The notes below the pieces were generated by a model that saw nothing but the letters and a program-made list of their open reading frames with translations, was not told where the DNA came from and did no database searches. Made by a program: the position numbers and the translations under genes. A stretch of DNA of 64,000 nucleotides. Source: Terrihalobacillus insolitus (GTDB lineage: Bacteria > Bacillota > Bacilli > Bacillales > Amphibacillaceae). Positions 20,217 through 29,433 of this stretch are shown piece by piece. Positions within the stretch are counted from its first letter, which is position 1. Each line of letters begins with the position of its first letter. The stretch lies in assembly GCF_028416575.1 (NCBI RefSeq), contig NZ_JAMQKB010000006.1, positions 1 to 64,000 on the forward strand. Direction: 5' to 3'.

Positions 20217-20711
20217 TCATAATGAATGATATTTACCTGACTTCCCATCCACTGCCAAAGTAAATGTTCCTTTTTTATCATTACCCTGTACAATCCAATA
20301 AGGGCGATAAAACAGCTCTTGTCTTGTTAAGTTGATATTTGGCATTTTGAAAATTTTCATTTTTAATGAAATAGTGCGGAAGATGAAATGTTGAGCCTCC
20401 TTTTCTGCTTTTTCCGTATCTACTAAATCTTCAATGATGTCCATTTTTGATACTATAAACTTTTCAAATACAGGTTCGCTGTCAATTAGAGAACCCGATC
20501 CTGAAATTAAATCAATCGTACAAGCGACTAAACCATTAGAGGGGAAGATGAAACTTTTCTTATCTAAACCATATTCAAAAAAGTAATAGGGATAGTAAAC
20601 TAGCCTTTTCACAGAGAAATTAACAGTAGGTTCTAGTTTACCAAGACGATTTATTATTTCTTCATTATTAAAATCAACTCTGTTTGCTTTAATTAATTGA
20701 TTCATCTGCAT
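20217..20711 (-). CDS. Unknown protein encoded after Na+ symporter
   Basis: 164 aa, soluble, no signal peptide. Rich in aromatic residues, with two similar blocks (RLVYYPYYFFEYG and ELFYRPYWIVQG) that suggest a duplicated beta-rich fold. The end VDGKSGKYHSL resembles the tails of some PepSY-like modules. It starts one base after the symporter stop behind AAAGGATG, so it is cotranscribed and coupled. A role linked to the transporter is likely but the function is not known. Confidence 0.65.
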   Translation of the reverse strand: MQMNQLIKANRVDFNNEEIINRLGKLEPTVNFSVKRLVYYPYYFFEYGLDKKSFIFPSNGLVACTIDLISGSGSLIDSEPVFEKFIVSKMDIIEDLVDTEKAEKEAQHFIFRTISLKMKIFKMPNINLTRQELFYRPYWIVQGNDKKGTFTLAVDGKSGKYHSL

Positions 20712-22274
20712 TCATCCTTTAATCGGTTGATTAGCTTGAATGAACTTCGAAATGTTTCTTGCTTCTGGACTTAAGTCACGTGAAATATTTTTATCAATAG
20801 ACCTCGGAATCCTGCGATCACCTTTGGATTTTTCAAAAGCGTCTTGAATTGGCTGAGAAGGTGCACTCCCAAATTTATTTCCAATTACCATACCCAAAAT
20901 AGATATTACAAGTCCAGCTAAAAATGGATGTATTGCTGTTATGGTTTGAAGATCCATTGAAGTCCATAATATGTTTGTGGTACCTCCTCCAATCATCGCA
21001 CAGAGAACTCCAATACTGTTTGACTTTTTTGAATAAACAGATGTTATATAGGGAACCATAAAGCTATTACCAAGAACACCAAATGCAAAAATAACAAGTG
21101 TAAATACTGATGGCGGCTGATAAATTGCAACGATCACCCCAATCACTCCCGCTGCTAAAATACATAACCTAGAAACAAGAACCATTTTGTTCTGACTAGC
21201 ATTTTTGTCAATAAATCTTTGATAAATATCCCGTGATAAAATGGTTCCAGTTTGCATTAGTATGGAGTCAGATGTTGACATGATTGCAGCCATAACTGCA
21301 GACAGTAATATTGCTGCCATGATACCTGGGAAAAACTCATATGCTAATGTTGGGATAACCATCTCAGGATCTGACAGATTAGGAATTAAAACTATTGCCA
21401 TTAAACCTAGTAAATAAGGCGCAAACACAAACAATTGATTCCAAGTTGCGGCGTACATTATTGCACTTTTTACTGTTTTTGTACTCTTCATTGACATATG
21501 CCGAACAACCACATGGGGAAGTCCCATATACCCAATAGAGTAAATTAGAACTGCACCTAGTACAACACCCCATTGACCGATATAAGCCAAATCCTTACCC
21601 CAAATACTTAAGTAACTTGCGTCCATTTGACCAAGTCGTTCGTTCAATCCAGAAAGTCCACCTAGTTTGCTAAATCCCAGTATTGCAATGCCAACAACAC
21701 CGACCACCATAATAATACCTTGAATAAAATCAGTCCATACAACTGCTAAATAACCACCTGTTACTGTATAAGCAATAATAACCCCTACACCAATAATTAA
21801 AGCCCATGTATAAGGTAAACCAGTTAAACTTTCCAACGCTTTCCCCGATGCTATAAATTGGGCGAATACATAAGCAAAAAGAAATATAATCGAAATAACG
21901 GAACCAATGATTCGAACAGCACCACTCTCATATCTTTTTTCTAAGTATTCAATTGGAGAAAGTGCACCTAAAATCTCAGACATCCTTCTCATTCTTTTAC
22001 CTAAAACGGATAGGTTGACGATAGCTCCTCCTGCATCACCTAATGCATACCAAAGTGCATACCACCCCTGTTGAAACGCAAGTGCAGGTCCACCCATAAA
22101 CATGTAACCACTCATTGATGTACTTTGCATTGTAAGGGCAGTTACTGCGGGACCAACATTACGCCCACCGAGTAGATATTGATCAGCAGATTTTGAAGCT
22201 TTTCTTGAAAAATACAGCCCTACAAACAGAAGAGCTAGCAAATAGATAATAAATACAATTGCATCAGAGCTCAC
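20712..22274 (-). CDS. Sodium:solute symporter (SSS/PanF-PutP family)
   Basis: 520-aa membrane carrier with about 13 hydrophobic helices. N-terminal YLLGGRNVGPAVTALTMQST and SGYMFMGGPALAFQQG are typical of Na+-coupled SSS carriers near the first sodium site. The GTG start is behind GGGGGAGG and lies one base after a 48-aa membrane peptide. Its operon partners suggest uptake of beta-alanine or a related omega-amino acid; pantothenate or proline uptake are other family functions. Confidence 0.88.
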   Translation of the reverse strand: MSSDAIVFIIYLLALLFVGLYFSRKASKSADQYLLGGRNVGPAVTALTMQSTSMSGYMFMGGPALAFQQGWYALWYALGDAGGAIVNLSVLGKRMRRMSEILGALSPIEYLEKRYESGAVRIIGSVISIIFLFAYVFAQFIASGKALESLTGLPYTWALIIGVGVIIAYTVTGGYLAVVWTDFIQGIIMVVGVVGIAILGFSKLGGLSGLNERLGQMDASYLSIWGKDLAYIGQWGVVLGAVLIYSIGYMGLPHVVVRHMSMKSTKTVKSAIMYAATWNQLFVFAPYLLGLMAIVLIPNLSDPEMVIPTLAYEFFPGIMAAILLSAVMAAIMSTSDSILMQTGTILSRDIYQRFIDKNASQNKMVLVSRLCILAAGVIGVIVAIYQPPSVFTLVIFAFGVLGNSFMVPYITSVYSKKSNSIGVLCAMIGGGTTNILWTSMDLQTITAIHPFLAGLVISILGMVIGNKFGSAPSQPIQDAFEKSKGDRRIPRSIDKNISRDLSPEARNISKFIQANQPIKG

Positions 22275-22275
22275 C

Positions 22276-22422
22276 TTAGTCCTCCCCCTTCTCTTTTTTC
22301 ACTATTGTATCTTCCCAATGATCTTCCTTTTTTAATTTGAAGTACATATAAAGAGCCAATCCGAGCCATAGTATGGGCCAAGGAAGGAACGCCCATGCTG
22401 TTTCCATAGGTAAATTAAACAT
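22276..22422 (-). CDS. Small membrane protein, symporter partner
   Basis: 48 aa: MFNLPMETAWAF then a single hydrophobic helix (about residues 10-28) and a charged tail (KLKKEDHWEDTIVKKEKGED). Strong ribosome site AAAGGGGG seven bases before ATG. The stop is one base ahead of the symporter GTG. SSS carriers such as PanF often have a small one- or two-helix partner encoded directly upstream; this fits by size and place only. Confidence 0.75.
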   Translation of the reverse strand: MFNLPMETAWAFLPWPILWLGLALYMYFKLKKEDHWEDTIVKKEKGED

Positions 22423-22443
22423 GCAATTACCCCCTTTACACTT

Positions 22444-22457
22444 TGTATACGCTTACA
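22444..22457. promoter_or_regulatory. cre-like CcpA box of symporter operon
   Basis: TGTATACGCTTACA (minus strand TGTAAGCGTATACA) fits the cre pattern. It is only 22 bases upstream of the 48-aa gene, within or just after the promoter, a repressing position. Confidence 0.55.
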
Positions 22458-22562
22458 ATTAATTTTAAACATTTTCACTGCAATAACATTAGATCCATTG
22501 TTTAGAATAAAATAAAAAATCTATACACAATGTAAAACATCTTTGGTGTATTAATAAATCAA

Positions 22563-22593
22563 AATGACTCCCCACTTTTACATTTGAGTCATT
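22563..22593 (-). terminator. Terminator after pucR-type gene
   Basis: AATGACTC (22563-22570) pairs with GAGTCATT (22586-22593). On the minus strand TTTTG follows. It isolates the regulator gene from the symporter operon it precedes. Confidence 0.55.
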
Positions 22594-22634
22594 CTTTTGC
22601 TATAATAGTAAAAATCGGAGAAACTGCATTCCAT

Positions 22635-24215
22635 TTAATTCTCTTGATGTAAAAAAGCATACGTATATACAGCTAATTCAATTACCAACCGTTTTTCTGG
22701 TTGCATAAAGTCCTCCCCTAATAATTCATATAATTTATTCAGTCTATGGTAAAGTGTCTGTCTAACTATAAATAATCTTGAAGCAGCTTCTTTTTTAGAT
22801 CCGTTAACCTCAAGGAAAATTTTAAGAGTTTCAAACATTTGACTGTTATTATTCGCATCGAATTCAAGAATGGATCCTAAATAGTCACTAACTAAATTTT
22901 GCAAATTATTACTTTCATCTAGTAAGTAAAGATATCGATAAATATGTAAATCATCATAAAAGGAAATACTTTGCCTGCCTACCTTTTGGTTAATGCTAAT
23001 AGTCTGTTCAGCCGTAATATAACTTTCTTTTAATTGGTCAACTTGATCAACCATTTTTCCAACACCGTAAACCGCCCTTTCAAAAATTTCATTTAAGAGT
23101 TTTGTGTTTCTTATTTGTGTAACTGCATCCTCTAATCGTTCTTTCCAATTACATTTATTTCTTTTGTTTACTAGGGCGAAAACTATTTGATTCCTTTCAA
23201 ATAACAAGAGGGAGAAAAAACCCTTTTGTTCAAAAACTGAATTAAAAACCATAGAATAAAATGTAAAATCTAATTGATTATCTAATTTTTCTAATTGGCA
23301 CATGCATACTATACAGCCATTTACATCTAAATTGGGATTTACTGCCGATAAATATCTATTAATCTCTTCTCTCGAATGTTCCCCATTTAACCATTTTTGG
23401 ATCCAATCTACCTCTTGTTGCTTTCTTTTTTCTTCTATATATAGTGCACGTAATTGTTCCTGTGCCAATGCCGTAGCAGTTCTGTCTAATATAAGGGAAT
23501 CAAATTCAGTCCACTCTTCATTAGAATTAATAACAACCAAGTCAGCAAATTTGTGTCCCATCGCTTTAATCGGCTGATTATTTATTTTTCTACCAGTATT
23601 AGCATTCTCGTTTTGAACACATTCCGTTATTTTGTCTTTTAAACTCATAATCTCTGAGTCTGAGACGTTAGGGTAAATATCTATTTCTCCTTCCACCCTT
23701 ACATAGGCAACTTGTGAATTTATAAATTTCGAAAACAATCGTAAAATTTTATGAAAGCTGTCAGTAGACAATAATAGATGATTAAGTTTATTAGAGAAAG
23801 ACTCTAAATCTGCCATCATTTTATAGTGTGTTTCCATGAGGAGGCCATTAAGATCTTGCGTAATATCAATAAATCTTACTTCACCTTGAAATACAATTAA
23901 AGGGAAGTCATTTGCTTCAGCAAGCTTAATCATTGATTGAGGAATGATGTTTATGTATGTACCTAATTCAACACATAGTCCTGATGCCTTTTTGTCAATC
24001 AATTGTTGTAAAAAAGATAAACCTGTATTGTTTTGGTCTTTCCAGCCAACACCTGTGGATAAAATTAATTCACTGCCACTTAACAACTTACCAATTTGAG
24101 TGACTTCCATGACATGCACCCACCGTATTTTGCTAGTAAGACCCTGTTGACCTGCTATCACTGTTGCACGCTTAAAATGTGGGCGATTGAGAATATCACT
24201 GACTTTTATTGGCAC
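22635..24215 (-). CDS. PucR-family transcriptional activator
   Basis: 526 aa. N-terminal PucR sensor domain (residues 1-120, starting MPIKVSDILNRPHF), a middle GGDEF-like/CdaR region, and a C-terminal PucR helix-turn-helix (NGSKKEAASRLFIVRQTLYHRL, near residue 470). This class activates catabolic operons for purines, amino acids or gamma-aminobutyrate. It is placed immediately upstream of, and in the same direction as, the symporter/mmsA/aminotransferase genes, so it is the likely specific regulator of that operon. Confidence 0.85.
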   Translation of the reverse strand: MPIKVSDILNRPHFKRATVIAGQQGLTSKIRWVHVMEVTQIGKLLSGSELILSTGVGWKDQNNTGLSFLQQLIDKKASGLCVELGTYINIIPQSMIKLAEANDFPLIVFQGEVRFIDITQDLNGLLMETHYKMMADLESFSNKLNHLLLSTDSFHKILRLFSKFINSQVAYVRVEGEIDIYPNVSDSEIMSLKDKITECVQNENANTGRKINNQPIKAMGHKFADLVVINSNEEWTEFDSLILDRTATALAQEQLRALYIEEKRKQQEVDWIQKWLNGEHSREEINRYLSAVNPNLDVNGCIVCMCQLEKLDNQLDFTFYSMVFNSVFEQKGFFSLLLFERNQIVFALVNKRNKCNWKERLEDAVTQIRNTKLLNEIFERAVYGVGKMVDQVDQLKESYITAEQTISINQKVGRQSISFYDDLHIYRYLYLLDESNNLQNLVSDYLGSILEFDANNNSQMFETLKIFLEVNGSKKEAASRLFIVRQTLYHRLNKLYELLGEDFMQPEKRLVIELAVYTYAFLHQEN

Positions 24216-24396
24216 GATTTTACCTCCTTATCGTTAATTATTGTTATAATTATCATAACATTCACATTAGTAGAACGGACAAATAAAATTAGTGCCATCT
24301 TATTTTATTCAAAAATACACCTACAACAACGACTCCGCACATCAATAAGCACCTCAGTTCCTGTTATATAGTCTGAGGTCAGCAATCAATTATAAC

Positions 24397-24433
24397 AAAA
24401 AATCCAGCCTGCCCACTGCAAACTGGATTTTTT
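24397..24433. terminator. Terminator of peptide/chrA operon
   Basis: AAAAAATCCAG and CTGGATTTTTT form an 11-bp stem just after the last chrA gene, with A and T runs on either side. Confidence 0.85.
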
Positions 24434-24440
24434 CGTTTGA

Positions 24441-24971
24441 TTAAGCTAAGAATACGGCTCCATACACTAAAGAACCTAAAATGACAAAGGCAGGGTGTAT
24501 TTTAAACTTCTCCATTAATAGAAAACTGGCTACAATTAAAAAAGCTGTTTGCCAAATTCCTGCTCCTTCATAGGATGTATTGAAAAATCCTAGTGCCATT
24601 ACACCAAGTAATACTGCGATGGTTGGGCGGATTAATGCTGTCATTTTTTTAACACGCGGTGAATCTTTAAATTTATAAAGTAAGGTAAGTAGCGTGACCA
24701 TTAAAATAAGGGAAGGTGCAGCGATCGCAAATATGCCAATAATTGAGCCCAAAACTCCCCCTTGTTCATACCCGATATAGCCAGCCATTTTCGTTGCAAT
24801 TGGACCTGGTAATGCGTTGGCCATTGCTAACATTTCACTAAAGTCATTCACTGTCATCCATTCATATCGACCAACAACCTCATTCTCTACTAACGGAATG
24901 GATGCAGGGCCTCCACCGTAACCGACAATGCCTGGAATGAAAAACGCTAAAAATATATCCCAATAGATCAT
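24441..24971 (-). CDS. chrA: ChrA-type transporter, half-size (subunit 2)
   Basis: 176-aa membrane protein with five or six helices and the CHR signature FIPGIVGYGGGPASIPLVENEVV plus LPGPIATKMAGYIGYEQGG. Short CHR proteins occur as tandem pairs that act together, exporting chromate in known cases. It overlaps its partner by four bases. Its place at the end of a gamma-glutamyltransferase/peptide operon is unusual and leaves open a different anion or metabolite as the true substrate. Confidence 0.85.
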   Translation of the reverse strand: MIYWDIFLAFFIPGIVGYGGGPASIPLVENEVVGRYEWMTVNDFSEMLAMANALPGPIATKMAGYIGYEQGGVLGSIIGIFAIAAPSLILMVTLLTLLYKFKDSPRVKKMTALIRPTIAVLLGVMALGFFNTSYEGAGIWQTAFLIVASFLLMEKFKIHPAFVILGSLVYGAVFLA

Positions 24972-25552
24972 GATGTCTGTCCCCTCTTCTCTGGTTCTTC
25001 CGTCACATCCGATTCCACTTTTTTATCCGGTTTCACTATGGCATAAATTAGCAGTGCAGCAATAAAGATACCCGGATGTAAACCAGCCCATTCTATTAGT
25101 AAAATAGAAGCAACGACTAGGATGGCAGTCGTTTTCCAACCCAAGCCTACTTGTGCTTTTTTTAGGAATTGATATGTTAACACTGCCAGCATGACACCGA
25201 CAACCGGAACAACTGCATTCGTCATTCCGATTACCCACGGTTGATCACCCATGGACGATAGAAAAGAAAGTAATACGATCATAATAGCTATTGTAGGGAT
25301 AATCGTTGCTAAAACAGCATTAATCATTCCGGTGAAACCTGAAACCCTGTATCCAATATATCCTGCCATTTTCGTAGCTATTGGACCTGGTAGTGAATTA
25401 CCTAATGCAAGAATGTTGGCAAATTCCTCATCGTCCATCCATTTATATTTTTCAACTACCTCTTTTTGAACTAACGGGATCGAGGATGGACCACCACCAT
25501 AACCTAACATACCAACTCGAAAAAACGCTAAAAATAGATGCCAGTGTGTCAT
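24968..25552 (-). CDS. chrA: ChrA-type transporter, half-size (subunit 1)
   Basis: 194 aa from ATG 25552 (GGAGGG ten bases upstream; the longer reading to 25579 lacks a site). Same fold as its neighbour: FRVGMLGYGGGPSSIPLVQKEVV and LPGPIATKMAGYIGYRVSG. A charged C-terminal tail (KPDKKVESDVTEEPEKRG) extends into the cytoplasm. The two half-size proteins are about 50% alike by eye and probably form an antiparallel pair. Confidence 0.85.
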   Translation of the reverse strand: MTHWHLFLAFFRVGMLGYGGGPSSIPLVQKEVVEKYKWMDDEEFANILALGNSLPGPIATKMAGYIGYRVSGFTGMINAVLATIIPTIAIMIVLLSFLSSMGDQPWVIGMTNAVVPVVGVMLAVLTYQFLKKAQVGLGWKTTAILVVASILLIEWAGLHPGIFIAALLIYAIVKPDKKVESDVTEEPEKRGQTS

Positions 25553-25686
25553 TCTTCTTAAACCCTCCGAACTGTACAAAAGAAAGCCCGATCTCTTATG
25601 ATAAATGCGCCCGAGCCTTCTTACTTCTTTTTATGAACATGTTGTAGACAACCGTGATGAACGCCCTCTAAACGGACGAATTCTCT

Positions 25687-27300
25687 CTAATAAGAAGCGA
25701 TTGTGCCGTCCGTTCGAGCCTCTGTCCCACCATACAATGTACCATTTTCGTTGTCTCTCCAAATGATTTGACCTCTGCCAAAGGCACCTTTTTCTAATAA
25801 CACCTGGATCTGGTGTCCCTTTCTCGCTAAGGACTCTGCAATATGGGTTGGAAATTCCGGTTCTACCATGATTTTTTTTCCTTCCATCCACTGCCATCTT
25901 GGCGCATCTAATGCAGCTTGAGGATTCAAATGGAAGTCAATTGTGTTCATCACTACTTGCAAGTGACCTTGTGGTTGCATGAACCCTCCCATTACACCAA
26001 ATGGTCCAACAGGCTTATTATCTTTCGTTAAAAATCCTGGAATAATCGTATGGTAGGTTCTTTTACCTGCTTGAAGCGCGTTGTCGTGATGTGGGTCTAG
26101 CGAAAAATTATGTCCCCTATTTTGCAAGGCAATTCCTGTTCCAGGTACAACGATGCCAGACCCAAATCCCATATAATTACTTTGAATAAACGATACCATA
26201 TTCCCTTCATTATCGGCCGTAGCTAAATATACAGTACCACCCTTTGGTGGAGTGCCTGGCTCAGGGGTCAATGCTTCTTCTCCAATGTTCGATCTCCGTT
26301 GTGCTGCATAGGAATCAGATAATAATGCTTCGACGGAGTGCGACATATCTTTTTTATCCGTAATAAATTGTTGGCCATCTGCAAACGCTAGTTTCATTGC
26401 TTCCATTTGTTTATGAAAAGTATCCACAGTATCCCTATTATCAAATGTATAACCTTTGACAATATTTAATGCCATTAATGCGACTAATCCTTGGCCATTT
26501 GGAGGGATCTCCCACACATCATATCCACGATAATTTACAGATATAGGATCCACCCACTCAGGTTGAAAGGAGGCTAAATCCTCTTTCGTAATGAATCCGT
26601 CATACTTTTTCGAGAAATCGGCAATCTTATCAGCAATTTCGCCCTGGTAAAAGGAGGTTGCTTTTGTCTCAGCTATCGAGCGTAGTGTGTCTGCATGATC
26701 TTGTGAACGCCAAACTTCTCCAATTTCTGGTGCTCTGCCTTTAGGGGCAAATGTTTCAAACCAATGTTTAAATTCCTCACCAGTGAACACTTCTTTGTAT
26801 TTTTTATAGGCGTTTTTCCAAAACTTACCTAGAATAGGGGACACGGGATAGCCATTTTCTGCGTAGTCAATTGCCGGCTTTAACACATCCGTTAATGGCA
26901 ATTTCCCAAAGCGATCTGATAGCTCTGCCCAAGCACCAGGTGCACCTGGAACGGTTACAGGTGTCCAGCCAAACATAGGAATTTCCTCATGTCCTTTTTC
27001 TTTCACCTTTTCAATTGAAATTGTCTTTGGTGCAGGACCACTACTATTCAACCCATGCAACTTACCCTTTGTCCACACTAATGCAAAGGCATCACCACCA
27101 ATTCCGTTTGAGGTTGGCTCTACAACAGTTAGTGTGGCTGCTGTTGCAATTGCAGCATCAATAGCATTTCCGCCTTTTTTCAATATATCTAACCCAGCTT
27201 GAGCAGCAAGGGGTTGGGATGTCGCTACCATTCCTTTGTTCGCTACTGTTGTCATGCGTTGTGATGAATAGGGATAACTCAAATGGTCAAATCCTTCCAT
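25687..27300 (-). CDS. Gamma-glutamyltransferase family (YwrD-like)
   Basis: 537-aa N-terminal-nucleophile hydrolase precursor. The nucleophile Thr is in PPKGGTVYLATADNEGNMVS, where self-cleavage would give large and small subunits. KKGGNAIDAAIATAATL and GIGGDAFALVW are typical of the large subunit. No signal peptide is seen, as in B. subtilis YwrD, so cytoplasmic cleavage of imported gamma-glutamyl peptides or glutathione is likely. ATG 27300 follows GGAAGGAG. A repeat element copy 38 bases upstream supplies part of a good promoter. Confidence 0.88.
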   Translation of the reverse strand: MEGFDHLSYPYSSQRMTTVANKGMVATSQPLAAQAGLDILKKGGNAIDAAIATAATLTVVEPTSNGIGGDAFALVWTKGKLHGLNSSGPAPKTISIEKVKEKGHEEIPMFGWTPVTVPGAPGAWAELSDRFGKLPLTDVLKPAIDYAENGYPVSPILGKFWKNAYKKYKEVFTGEEFKHWFETFAPKGRAPEIGEVWRSQDHADTLRSIAETKATSFYQGEIADKIADFSKKYDGFITKEDLASFQPEWVDPISVNYRGYDVWEIPPNGQGLVALMALNIVKGYTFDNRDTVDTFHKQMEAMKLAFADGQQFITDKKDMSHSVEALLSDSYAAQRRSNIGEEALTPEPGTPPKGGTVYLATADNEGNMVSFIQSNYMGFGSGIVVPGTGIALQNRGHNFSLDPHHDNALQAGKRTYHTIIPGFLTKDNKPVGPFGVMGGFMQPQGHLQVVMNTIDFHLNPQAALDAPRWQWMEGKKIMVEPEFPTHIAESLARKGHQIQVLLEKGAFGRGQIIWRDNENGTLYGGTEARTDGTIASY

Positions 27301-27325
27301 GCAAACAACTCCTTCCTTTAACAAA

Positions 27326-27354
27326 ATTATAATGCGTGTTAAAAAAGTCAGCAA
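27326..27354 (-). promoter_or_regulatory. Hybrid promoter upstream of ggt
   Basis: Minus strand TTGCTG (27354-27349), 17-base spacer, TATAAT (27331-27326). The -35 lies in the repeat element end and the -10 in the unique flank. The gene's ribosome site follows at a suitable distance. Confidence 0.5.
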
Positions 27355-27477
27355 ATTAGAAGCAAGCAGGTCGAGGCGGCGCAGTTTTGAGTATCGCAGC
27401 GTATGCTTTTAATACGTGAGAAACGGAAAAACAAGCCAACGAAGAGATGCGCCGCTTATCATTTGTGACTTTTTAAC
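27338..27477. repeat. Dispersed palindromic-end element, copy 2
   Basis: 140 bp bounded by GTTAAAAAAGTC and GACTTTTTAAC, same orientation and about 93% like copy 1 by eye. Lies between oppF and ggt, inside what is otherwise a continuous operon. Confidence 0.85.
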
Positions 27478-27484
27478 ATCCTAA

Positions 27485-28456
27485 TTATACTTCGTGACAA
27501 GCAACAAAATGCCCCTCTTCCATCTCACGCCACTCCGGTCTTACTTGACTACACTTTTCCGTTGCAATTGGACAACGAGTATGAAACGGACAACCGTTTG
27601 GATAATTTGCTGCATTCGGTAATTCTCCTTCTAACCTGACTCGCTCCTTTTTTCTACCTGGTACTGGTCGAGGAATCGCAGACAAAAGAGCTTTAGTGTA
27701 GGGATGGAGAGGGTTTTTATATAATTGAGTTGAACTAGCTAATTCTGCAGTTGCGCCCAAATACATGACCAGTACTCGATCACAAACATTACGTACTACC
27801 CCTAAATCATGGGAAATAAACAAATAGGTTAGCTGATGTGATTGTTGAAGCTTTTTTAATAATTTTATAATTTGTGCCTGGACAGATACATCAAGTGCTG
27901 AAACAGCTTCATCACATACAATAAAAGATGGATTTAACGCGATCGCTCGAGCAATACCAATCCGTTGACGTTGCCCACCACTAAATTCATGCGGGTATCG
28001 TTCATAATATTCTTCTTTAAGACCTACTTCTGTTAAAAGTTCCCGTACACGTTGTTGCCTCTCTTTTTTTGGAATATCTGTATGAATGATAAACGCCTCT
28101 TCTAACGCGTCACCAATTCGTTGACGAGGGTTCAACGTTGCATAGGGATCCTGAAAAATCATTTGCATTTCTTTTTTAAATTTTTTTAAGTTTTTTTCAG
28201 GTATTCCACTGATTTTTTCACCACGAAATGAAATCGTTCCTTCCGTTCGTTCTTCTAAACCTAGAATCGTTCTTCCAAAAGTAGACTTCCCACAACCAGA
28301 CTCACCAACGACTCCCAAAGTTTCTCCTTCATACACCTCTATGCTAACATCTTCAACAGCCTTCACACTTCCGATTGTACGTTTCAAAATTCCACTCTTT
28401 ACCGGAAAGTACTTTTTCAAATTTTTTACTTCAAGAAGGGTTTGCTGATTCGACAT
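27485..28456 (-). CDS. Oligopeptide ABC transporter ATPase OppF/DppF
   Basis: 323 aa with Walker [10 protein letters not shown], signature SGGQRQRIGIARA, Walker B IVCDEAVSALD and a C-terminal oligopeptide extension with Cys-rich NGCPFHTRCPIATEKC. Powers import together with the OppD-like subunit, whose gene it overlaps by 26 bases. Part of the five-gene Dpp/Opp set upstream of ggt. Confidence 0.92.
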   Translation of the reverse strand: MSNQQTLLEVKNLKKYFPVKSGILKRTIGSVKAVEDVSIEVYEGETLGVVGESGCGKSTFGRTILGLEERTEGTISFRGEKISGIPEKNLKKFKKEMQMIFQDPYATLNPRQRIGDALEEAFIIHTDIPKKERQQRVRELLTEVGLKEEYYERYPHEFSGGQRQRIGIARAIALNPSFIVCDEAVSALDVSVQAQIIKLLKKLQQSHQLTYLFISHDLGVVRNVCDRVLVMYLGATAELASSTQLYKNPLHPYTKALLSAIPRPVPGRKKERVRLEGELPNAANYPNGCPFHTRCPIATEKCSQVRPEWREMEEGHFVACHEV

Positions 28457-29426
28457 TGTTGTTCACCTCCTGTAACCAACATTTAGACTGGTGTGTTTCT
28501 CCAACAGAAAAAGCTGGTGGTGATTGTTCCCGACATTTATCTGTAGCAAATGGACAACGAGGATGGAAGCGACACCCGTCTATTTTCTCATTTAAGTTTG
28601 GCAGCGTTCCAGGAATGGCATCAAATGTTTTACTTTCTTCATCAATGTTTGGCACCGATGCGAGCAACCCTTTCGTATATGGATGTTGAGGATCATTAAA
28701 GATGTCTTCCACATTACCGATTTCAACTACTTCCCCCGCATACATTACCATGACCCTGTCCGCAATTTCTGCAACAACTCCCATGTCATGTGTAACAAAT
28801 ACAACGCCCATATCCATATCTCTTTTTAAATCATCGATCAGGTCTAATATTTCGGCTTGAATGGTTACGTCCAACGCTGTCGTTGGTTCATCTGCAATTA
28901 GTAAGGATGGTTTGCAGGCTAGTGCCATCGCAATCATCACACGTTGTCGCATTCCACCACTCAGTTCATGAGGAAATTGCTTTAATTTTTTCACAGGATC
29001 AGGTATGCCGACTTCCTCTAATAGTTCGACAGCCTTCCTGCTTGCCTCATTTTTCGTCATATTCCGATGAATCATTAACGGTTCACGCAATTGATAACCA
29101 ATCGTAAACACCGGATTTAACGCAGTCATTGGTTCTTGAAAAATCATCGATATTTGATTTCCTCGTAAGCGCCGTAACTGATCTTCTGTTTTGGTTGTTA
29201 GTTCTTCATCATTGAATAAAATCGAACCACCTGTTATTGCACCATTAGAAGGAAGTAATCCCATAATGGATAAAGATGTAATACTTTTCCCACAACCAGA
29301 TTCACCTACAACACAAAGTGTTTCCCCTTTGTTCACTGAAAAAGAAACTCCCCGAACAGCTGAGAGGTTGCCCTCAGCTGTTCGAAATTGAGTAACTAGA
29401 TCATTAACTTGAAGTAACTGTTCCAT
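28431..29426 (-). CDS. Oligopeptide ABC transporter ATPase OppD/DppD
   Basis: 331 aa from ATG 29426 (AGTAGGG upstream; the longer reading to 29450 is not supported). Walker [10 protein letters not shown], signature [13 protein letters not shown], Walker [12 protein letters not shown], and the C-terminal [16 protein letters not shown] motif of the OppD family. Starts eight bases from the binding-protein stop. Confidence 0.92.
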   Translation of the reverse strand: MEQLLQVNDLVTQFRTAEGNLSAVRGVSFSVNKGETLCVVGESGCGKSITSLSIMGLLPSNGAITGGSILFNDEELTTKTEDQLRRLRGNQISMIFQEPMTALNPVFTIGYQLREPLMIHRNMTKNEASRKAVELLEEVGIPDPVKKLKQFPHELSGGMRQRVMIAMALACKPSLLIADEPTTALDVTIQAEILDLIDDLKRDMDMGVVFVTHDMGVVAEIADRVMVMYAGEVVEIGNVEDIFNDPQHPYTKGLLASVPNIDEESKTFDAIPGTLPNLNEKIDGCRFHPRCPFATDKCREQSPPAFSVGETHQSKCWLQEVNNNVESANPS

Positions 29427-29433
29427 ATTAACC

